A stretch of 64,000 nt of DNA from Phycisphaerales bacterium (GTDB lineage Bacteria > Planctomycetota > Phycisphaerae > Phycisphaerales > JAGLTS01), in assembly GCA_023135165.1 (NCBI GenBank), contig JAGLTS010000053.1:18373-82372 (forward strand), read 5' to 3'. Positions 58,617-64,000 of the stretch are shown in pieces. The stretch's first letter is position 1; the number at the start of each line of letters is the position of its first letter. Below the pieces are notes generated by a model. It ran no database searches. It saw only the letters and a list, made by a program, of their open reading frames with translations, and had not been told where the DNA came from. The translations under genes and the position numbers were made by a program.

Positions 58617-60658
58617 GTCTCGCATCACTTCCAATCCAGGAGACGCTCGACTTCGAGCTTGCCGCCGGCCGAGGACCTGGTACGCAAAGGCTCTGGCAAC
58701 CGCTGTCGTATCGCCCGCACCGGCGCCGTCTTCCCGAGGGTGCTGACAAGTTCGGCATGTGGCTGCTCGGCGCGGCGCATCGGCGACTGCTCAGCAGGCG
58801 CAAGCTGCGGGGCGTCGCGGATGAGGTCGTGCGCGAGTCCGATGCGATGACGACGCTCTCGGATCGCAACTTGAATCGGCGCATCGAGACGGTGCGGGAA
58901 GCGATCGTTCGCGGCAAGCACACGCATGAGGTTCTGGTCAATGCTTTCGCCGTCGTGCGCGAAGTCACGCGCCGTGAGATCGGCTTGTCGCTGTATCCCG
59001 TCCAGATCATGGGCGGTTGGGCGATGATGCGCAACCGATGCGTCGAGATGGCGACCGGCGAAGGCAAGACGATCACCGCATGTCTCACAGCGGCTGTGCT
59101 CGGCTGGAATCGGCGAGGCGTACATGTCGTGACGGTCAACGACTATCTCGCCCAGCGTGATGCGGAGACGACCGGGCCGATCTACAGGCGACTCGGTATG
59201 GATGTCGCTGCGATTCAGGACCAGACCGAGCCGCCCGAGCGCCGCGCGATCTATGCGGGCGATGTTATCTACGGCGCTGACAAACAGTTCATCTTCGACT
59301 ACCTCCGCGACCGCCTCGTCTCACCATTGCAGCCGAGGGTGTCCGGCCTGCTGCTTGAGGAACTCTCCAACACGCAGGGGGGCACGGCGAAGCTGTGGAC
59401 GACGCGCGTCGTGCAGCGGGGTCTCTACGCTGCCATCGTGGATGAAGCCGACAGCGTGCTCATCGACGAGGGCACCACGCCCGCGATCATCGGCGTCGAT
59501 ACGCATGAGAAAAACAGCAGTGGCGAGCACTACGCCGTCGCCGCCCAACTCGCCAAGGAACTCCACGTCGGCGCTGACTTCAAGATCGACTGGCAACGCC
59601 GACGCGTCGAGATGACCGACACAGGCCTGGTTAAGTTGGAGACCATCGCGGACCGCCTCCCCGCCTTCTGGGCCGGGCCTCGCCGGCGAGAAGAGCTTGT
59701 CACGCAAGCCCTCACCTCGCTGCACCTGTATCTCCTTGACGACCACTACATCGTTCGCGAAGGTGATATCCACATCGTCGATGTCCAGACCGGGCGCGTG
59801 CTCGAAGGCAGGCAGTGGCAACACGGATTGCATCAAGCCGTCCAAGCCAAGGAAGGGCTCGAAGTCACGACCGGCAGGCAAACCATGGCTCGTGTCAGTT
59901 ACGCCAGGTTCTTCCAGCTCTACCAGCACCTCGCGGGCATGACCGGAACCGCATGGGAAGTACGTGCCGAGTTATGGGCCAGCTACCGTTTGTCCGTCGT
60001 TCGTGTTCCAACCAATCAGCCTGTCATACGAACACAGGCGAGCGATCGCGTGTACATCGACATCGAGCGCAAGCTCCAGGCCGCTGCCGACTGCGTCGCC
60101 GGGCACTACGCGCAGGATCGGCCGGTCCTGCTCGGCACACGCTCCATCGAGACCTCCCAGCGCATGAGCGAGCTGATGGACGAGCGCAACGTCCCGCACG
60201 TCATCCTCAACGCGCATCATGAAGAGGAAGAGGCGCAGATCATCGCCAGGGCGGGCAAACGCGCCGCCATCACCGTCGCCACGAACATGGCCGGCCGAGG
60301 TACCGATATCAAACCTGAACCCAAGGTCGTCAGGGGCGGCGGCCTAGTCGTCATCGTTACCGAACGACACGACGAGGAACGCGTCGATCGACAGTTCTTC
60401 GGCAGAACCGGACGCCAGGGCGATCCCGGGCACGTCGAACCCTTCGTCAGCCTCGACGACCCGCTCATCCGAACGCACGGCTACACACCGCTTGTCCGGG
60501 CGCTTGGCCTGCATCCCGCGCTCGGCAGGTTCGGCGGACATCGGTTGCTCTGGTGGTGGTCGCAGAAACGTGCGGGTAAGAAGTCCCGCATCATCCGCGA
60601 CGCCGTCTCACGCCAGGATGCATGGGTCGATCGTTCGCTGCACCACGCCACGCGGTAG
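58613..60658 (+). CDS. SecA-like preprotein translocase ATPase, C-terminally shortened
   Basis: MATGEGKTITACLTAAV; VHVVTVNDYLAQRDAETTGPIYRRLGMDVAAIQ; VIYGADKQFIFDYLRDRL; AIVDEADSVLIDEGTTPAIIG; MTGTAWEV; TNMAGRGTDIKPEP; GRTGRQGDPGHVEPFVSLDD. GTG start overlaps the previous stop by 4 bp. Confidence 0.9.
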   Translation: MSLASLPIQETLDFELAAGRGPGTQRLWQPLSYRPHRRRLPEGADKFGMWLLGAAHRRLLSRRKLRGVADEVVRESDAMTTLSDRNLNRRIETVREAIVRGKHTHEVLVNAFAVVREVTRREIGLSLYPVQIMGGWAMMRNRCVEMATGEGKTITACLTAAVLGWNRRGVHVVTVNDYLAQRDAETTGPIYRRLGMDVAAIQDQTEPPERRAIYAGDVIYGADKQFIFDYLRDRLVSPLQPRVSGLLLEELSNTQGGTAKLWTTRVVQRGLYAAIVDEADSVLIDEGTTPAIIGVDTHEKNSSGEHYAVAAQLAKELHVGADFKIDWQRRRVEMTDTGLVKLETIADRLPAFWAGPRRREELVTQALTSLHLYLLDDHYIVREGDIHIVDVQTGRVLEGRQWQHGLHQAVQAKEGLEVTTGRQTMARVSYARFFQLYQHLAGMTGTAWEVRAELWASYRLSVVRVPTNQPVIRTQASDRVYIDIERKLQAAADCVAGHYAQDRPVLLGTRSIETSQRMSELMDERNVPHVILNAHHEEEEAQIIARAGKRAAITVATNMAGRGTDIKPEPKVVRGGGLVVIVTERHDEERVDRQFFGRTGRQGDPGHVEPFVSLDDPLIRTHGYTPLVRALGLHPALGRFGGHRLLWWWSQKRAGKKSRIIRDAVSRQDAWVDRSLHHATR

Positions 60659-60661
60659 ATA

Positions 60662-61255
60662 TCAACCTCGCCTACCGAACCGCGGCATATACCTCGGTAC
60701 GCGGCGCTCGTACTCCCTATACGCCTCGCCGAATCGGTCGCGCAGCTCCCGCTCCTCCAGGATGACAACCAAGTGCAGCACGGGCACACACAGCGCGGTG
60801 AGCACATACGTCGCCAAGTAGTTCGCAAAGAAGGCGTACGCAAGCGTGGCCAGCAACACCTCGACATAGCGAGGATGGCGGATTTGACCGTAGATCCCCT
60901 CAGTCATCAGCACGGATGCCTCGCGGTCCTTCGACAGCTCCGGCAGGCCGATGACGATGCGAGTCGTCAAGTGCTTACGGCGCCTGAGCGCGATCGCCAG
61001 CGTCATTACCATGCATACCGCCGCGAGCGCGATCATGATGTAGCTGGTCCCGAACTGCACCACCAGCAGCGGCTCGCGTACAAGAAAAACACCAACCATC
61101 ATCGCCACAACAAGCACGCTGAGCACCACGTAGCTCCAACCCGCGCCGAGCCTGCGCCAGAACCGCGTGAATGGGTGGATGGCGAACCAGAACAGGAGCG
61201 CCGGAGGCATGCTCATCAGAAGGATCGTCGCCGCGATGTACCGTGCGGTGTCCAC
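60662..61255 (-). CDS. Isoprenylcysteine carboxyl methyltransferase (ICMT)-like membrane protein
   Basis: Multi-TM; LMTEGIYGQIRHPRYVEVLLATLAYAFFANYLATYVLTALCVPVLHLVVILEERELRDRFGEAYREYERRVPRYMP. Confidence 0.85.
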   Translation of the reverse strand: MDTARYIAATILLMSMPPALLFWFAIHPFTRFWRRLGAGWSYVVLSVLVVAMMVGVFLVREPLLVVQFGTSYIMIALAAVCMVMTLAIALRRRKHLTTRIVIGLPELSKDREASVLMTEGIYGQIRHPRYVEVLLATLAYAFFANYLATYVLTALCVPVLHLVVILEERELRDRFGEAYREYERRVPRYMPRFGRRG

Positions 61256-61322
61256 AACGTTCTCCTTCCTGCCGCAGCACCACGGCCGTAGTCACGCGCT
61301 ACGCCTCGTCGCGATCTGCGGA

Positions 61323-62453
61323 TCAATCCTTCTTCGGCGGCTTGTAGAACTGCGTCGAGCAGACGGCGGCGTCAACCGTGGTTCTGCCGAGATCGACCTG
61401 GAGCGTTCCGCCGTGCTCCGCGTGCTCCACGCCAACGTATGCCATCGCGATGGGGATGCCGAGCGTCGGGCTGGCGCATCCGCTTGTGACGATGCCGACC
61501 TGCGCATCACCCTTGCGAACGATCATGTCCTGACGCGGCGTGCGTTTACCGTCCAGTCGCAGGCCGACGAGCACCTTCTTGAGACCTTCACGTTCGACGC
61601 GCTGGATCGCCTCCATGCCGATGTACGGCTCGGCGATCTCGTCTTCATCCTTGTGAACGGCGATGGCGAAGTTCAGCCCGGCGGTGAGCGGGTCGATGTC
61701 TTCGGTCAACTCATGGCCGTACAACGCCATCCCCGCTTCAAGTCGAAGCGTATCGCGAGCGCCCAAACCGCACGGTCCGAAGTCCGACGCGAGGTCGCCC
61801 GCATCTTCCGCCTCCTTGAGCAGCATCTTCATCCCCATGCCCGCGCTTTTCGCTGGGAGGATCACCTCCACGCCGTCCTCACCCGTGTATCCCGTCCTGC
61901 TGATCATCAGCTTGATGACGATCAGGTTCTTCTCCGTGAAACGGTATCGCTTGAGGGTCGGGATTTCGCTTGAAATACGAGCAATCAAGTCCATGACCTT
62001 CGGCCCCTGCACGGCGAGCATCGCGGTCTTGAGCGTCTCATCCTTAAGCGTCACCTTGAGGCCGTCATCCTCCTTGACCTTGTTCACATGCGTCCAGATC
62101 TTCTCACGGTTCGCAGCGTTGACGACCAGGCCGAACCGGTCATCGTCGTAGCAGTAGGCAAGGACATCGTCGAGCACGCCGCCGCGCTCGTTGCAGATGA
62201 GCGAGTAGCGCACCTGGCCGGGCTTCATGTTGCCGATGCGGCGCGTGCACACTCGCCCGAGCAGCTTGGCGGCGTGCCTGCCCTTGATGGCGAACCGACC
62301 CATGTGCGAGACATCGAACAGGCCGCCCGAGCGTCGCACGCGCTTGTGTTCCTCAATGATCGAGCCGTAGTGGATGGGCAACTCCCACCCTGCGAACTCG
62401 ACGAACTGACCGCCTTGATCGACGTGGAACGTGTGAAACGGACTGTGAAGCAC
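61323..62453 (-). CDS. gcvT: Glycine cleavage system aminomethyltransferase (T protein)
   Basis: HSPFHTFHVDQGGQFVEFAGWELPIHYGSIIEEHKRVRRSGGLFDVSHMGRFAIKGRHAAKLL; RTGYTGEDGVEVILP; FGPCGLGARDTLRLEAGMALYGHEL; VTSGCASPTLGIPIAMAYV. GTG start at 62453 with AGAGGAA SD. Confidence 0.93.
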   Translation of the reverse strand: MLHSPFHTFHVDQGGQFVEFAGWELPIHYGSIIEEHKRVRRSGGLFDVSHMGRFAIKGRHAAKLLGRVCTRRIGNMKPGQVRYSLICNERGGVLDDVLAYCYDDDRFGLVVNAANREKIWTHVNKVKEDDGLKVTLKDETLKTAMLAVQGPKVMDLIARISSEIPTLKRYRFTEKNLIVIKLMISRTGYTGEDGVEVILPAKSAGMGMKMLLKEAEDAGDLASDFGPCGLGARDTLRLEAGMALYGHELTEDIDPLTAGLNFAIAVHKDEDEIAEPYIGMEAIQRVEREGLKKVLVGLRLDGKRTPRQDMIVRKGDAQVGIVTSGCASPTLGIPIAMAYVGVEHAEHGGTLQVDLGRTTVDAAVCSTQFYKPPKKD

Positions 62454-62593
62454 GGCAGGTTCCTCTTGCTGGGAGCAGTGGGGCATGACCCGAAACGCAG
62501 CGAGATTGGAGTAGGCTATCGCACCGGCCAACGCCCTGCCAACTCTCGGGTCGCTGGCACCCCGCCCATCCTGGGAGATCGCTACGAAAGGTG

Positions 62594-63289
62594 TCAGGAT
62601 GTGTGTGGGCCGACCTTCGCGCCTCTCGGCCGACCGCGGGGACGGAGTGTGGATTCCAGCCCGAGCCGCGCCGCTGTGCGCTTGACCCATGCCGGGCTAC
62701 CGTACGGCGATCCGCGCTTGATGCTCCGCTGCACCGCTTCCAGTTCCTTCGCCCCCAGGGCGGCATTGACGCGCCTGACCCAGCCGCGCGGGCGATCAAT
62801 CGGCCAACCGGACAGCGCGGGCGCGTCGTCACCGCAGGGGCCGTTCACGTGCAACCACAGACTTGACCAAGGCCAGTCCTGCGCACGATTCACCAGTCCC
62901 GCATGCAACGCGTTCCGCTCGACGTGGCGACACACCGTTATGAAATGCTCATCCCGTTGAATGAGGAAGGACTTGAAACGTCCTTGATAGAGACGACCGT
63001 CGCCGACCGCACGCCGATGCGCGCGCCACCGCTGGGTGTGCGTCAGCGTCAGCCAACCTACAAAACGCGACAGATCACCATCGCGGCGAGGCCGGACGAT
63101 CAGGTGCCAGTGATCCGGCATGAGGCAATACGCGCACAGTCGCATGCTCGCGAACTCGACCGCCTCCGCCAGCACCTGCTCAAACGCCTCGTAGTCCGCA
63201 TCATCCTCGAACAACATCATGCCCGCGCTACTGCGATTGAGCACGTGATACACCATGCCGCCGGGCGCAATTCGGTTCGGTCGTCCCAT
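62594..63289 (-). mobile_element. REP-associated tyrosine transposase (RAYT, Y1/HUH family)
   Basis: MGRPNRIAPGGMVYHVLNRSSAGMMLFEDDADYEAFEQVL...LMPDHWHLIVRPRRDGDLSRFVGWLTLTHTQRWR...GRLYQGRFKSFLIQRDEHFITVCRHVERNALHAGLV; HxH in 'HWHLIV'. Confidence 0.9.
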
Positions 63290-63518
63290 GGCTCGGACTC
63301 TATCGCTGCTCGCGCCTCACGTCAAACAATGGTTCCCGACACCAATCACAGCCAGGCGCTCACCACGGAGCGCTGACCGTTCCGTGCAGGCGCGTCCCAT
63401 ACGTCCAAACGTGATATAACACGCAAGCGGCGCTGTCATGCAGCGCATCCTGTCACCATGCGCCCACTTCCGCAACGTGCATCATCCGTTCGCTTGCCGA
63501 CCAACGGTCATTCCCCGG

Positions 63519-63547
63519 GGAGCGCGACCGACGGTCGCGGCTTTGTG
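63519..63547. repeat. Left arm of REP-like inverted repeat
   Basis: GGAGCGCGACCGACGGTCGCGGCTTTGTG; matches the reverse complement of 63851-63879 at 27 of 29 positions; itself contains GCGACC..GGTCGC. Confidence 0.85.
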
Positions 63548-63559
63548 TAACCTGAGTGC

Positions 63560-63850
63560 ATGGCGCGCACGTTGGGTTACCATATTGTGTTCTCCGGGTA
63601 TGGGTTGTGGCTGCCGGGCTGTTGCTCACGTTCACGCAGCGCGACATTGATAACACAATCAAATGGATCAAGGACCGTACGACGAAAAACGATTGACGAC
63701 AAGACGCCGCATCACGGCCCGGTGTGGAGTCGCGGGAAGTGGCGGTCGTACGTTTTTGAGCAGGATGTGTGGATGAACGCGCGACGATACATCGAGCGGC
63801 ACAACGTCCGGCGCGGCACGTCGGCGCAGCCGTACCCGTTCCTCGATTGA
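63560..63850 (+). pseudogene. Decayed IS200-like/Y1 transposase (internal deletion plus frameshift)
   Basis: N-terminus MARTLGYHIVFSGYGLWLPG and C-terminus GPVWSRGKWRSYVFEQDVWMNARRYIERHNVRRG look like Y1 transposase ends. A middle piece (TFTQRDIDNTIKWIKDRTTKND*) is in a different frame, and the HxH core is missing. Confidence 0.65.
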
Positions 63851-63879
63851 CATAAAGCCGCGACCGTTGGTCGCGCTCC
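63851..63879. repeat. Right arm of REP-like inverted repeat
   Basis: CATAAAGCCGCGACCGTTGGTCGCGCTCC, inverted relative to 63519-63547 (27/29). Confidence 0.85.
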
Positions 63880-64000
63880 GGACTCACTGCAGTGCGTACA
63901 GCGCCGCGCCGGGCCGAGGATCGCTGCCCACCCGCACATCCTCTGCAATGCGCGCGCGGTGCTGATCGAGTCTCAAAATGTCGCTCAAAACCGACCCAAA

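Noticed and set aside
62454-62593. Glycine riboswitch upstream of gcvT
   Set aside because: I could not see the conserved glycine aptamer core in the reverse complement of this gap.
63712-63948. Minus-strand ORFs at the right edge
   Set aside because: Antisense to the transposase remnant and spanning the REP repeat; no recognisable family.
1-64000. tRNA, rRNA or CRISPR array
   Set aside because: No T-loop GGTTCRAnTCC-type signal, rRNA-like stretch or regularly spaced direct repeat was noticed; a tRNAscan/CRISPR search would be decisive.

Overview
The window is gene-dense and GC-rich. It looks like a Planctomycetes (Phycisphaerae-like) chromosome: dockerin-type GDxxGDGxVDQxDLG modules, a PEP-CTERM tail, DUF1570-like and prepilin-like proteins. 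That placement is inferred, not tested. I found no rRNA, tRNA or CRISPR. Identifiable content, left to right: a surface-glycan style locus (sulfotransferase-like fragment, FkbM and other methyltransferases, multidomain glycosyltransferases); a zincin; an alpha/beta hydrolase; two tandem S8 proteases with dockerin tails; a CNT nucleoside transporter; comEC; rsmE; purN; thioesterase; efp; an HtpX-like/LemA pair; two tandem C39-like secreted dockerin proteins; a small operon with a Cys-rich secreted protein, a MauE/DoxX-like membrane protein and a pseudopilin; apgM; manA; galE; GGT; DUF819; a sugar-phosphate isomerase; PEP-CTERM protein; ALDH; dtd; then gcvT, a REP-associated transposase and a decayed second transposase. 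The most interesting region is 52993-60658. It holds three consecutive HlyD-type proteins (one fused to GAF-like domains, one fused to a PqqD-like domain and an M50 HEFSH protease), a DUF3467-like protein and a C-terminally shortened SecA-like ATPase, with no canonical pump nearby. It is a candidate undescribed export or processing system. All family calls come from reading motifs by eye; no searches were run.
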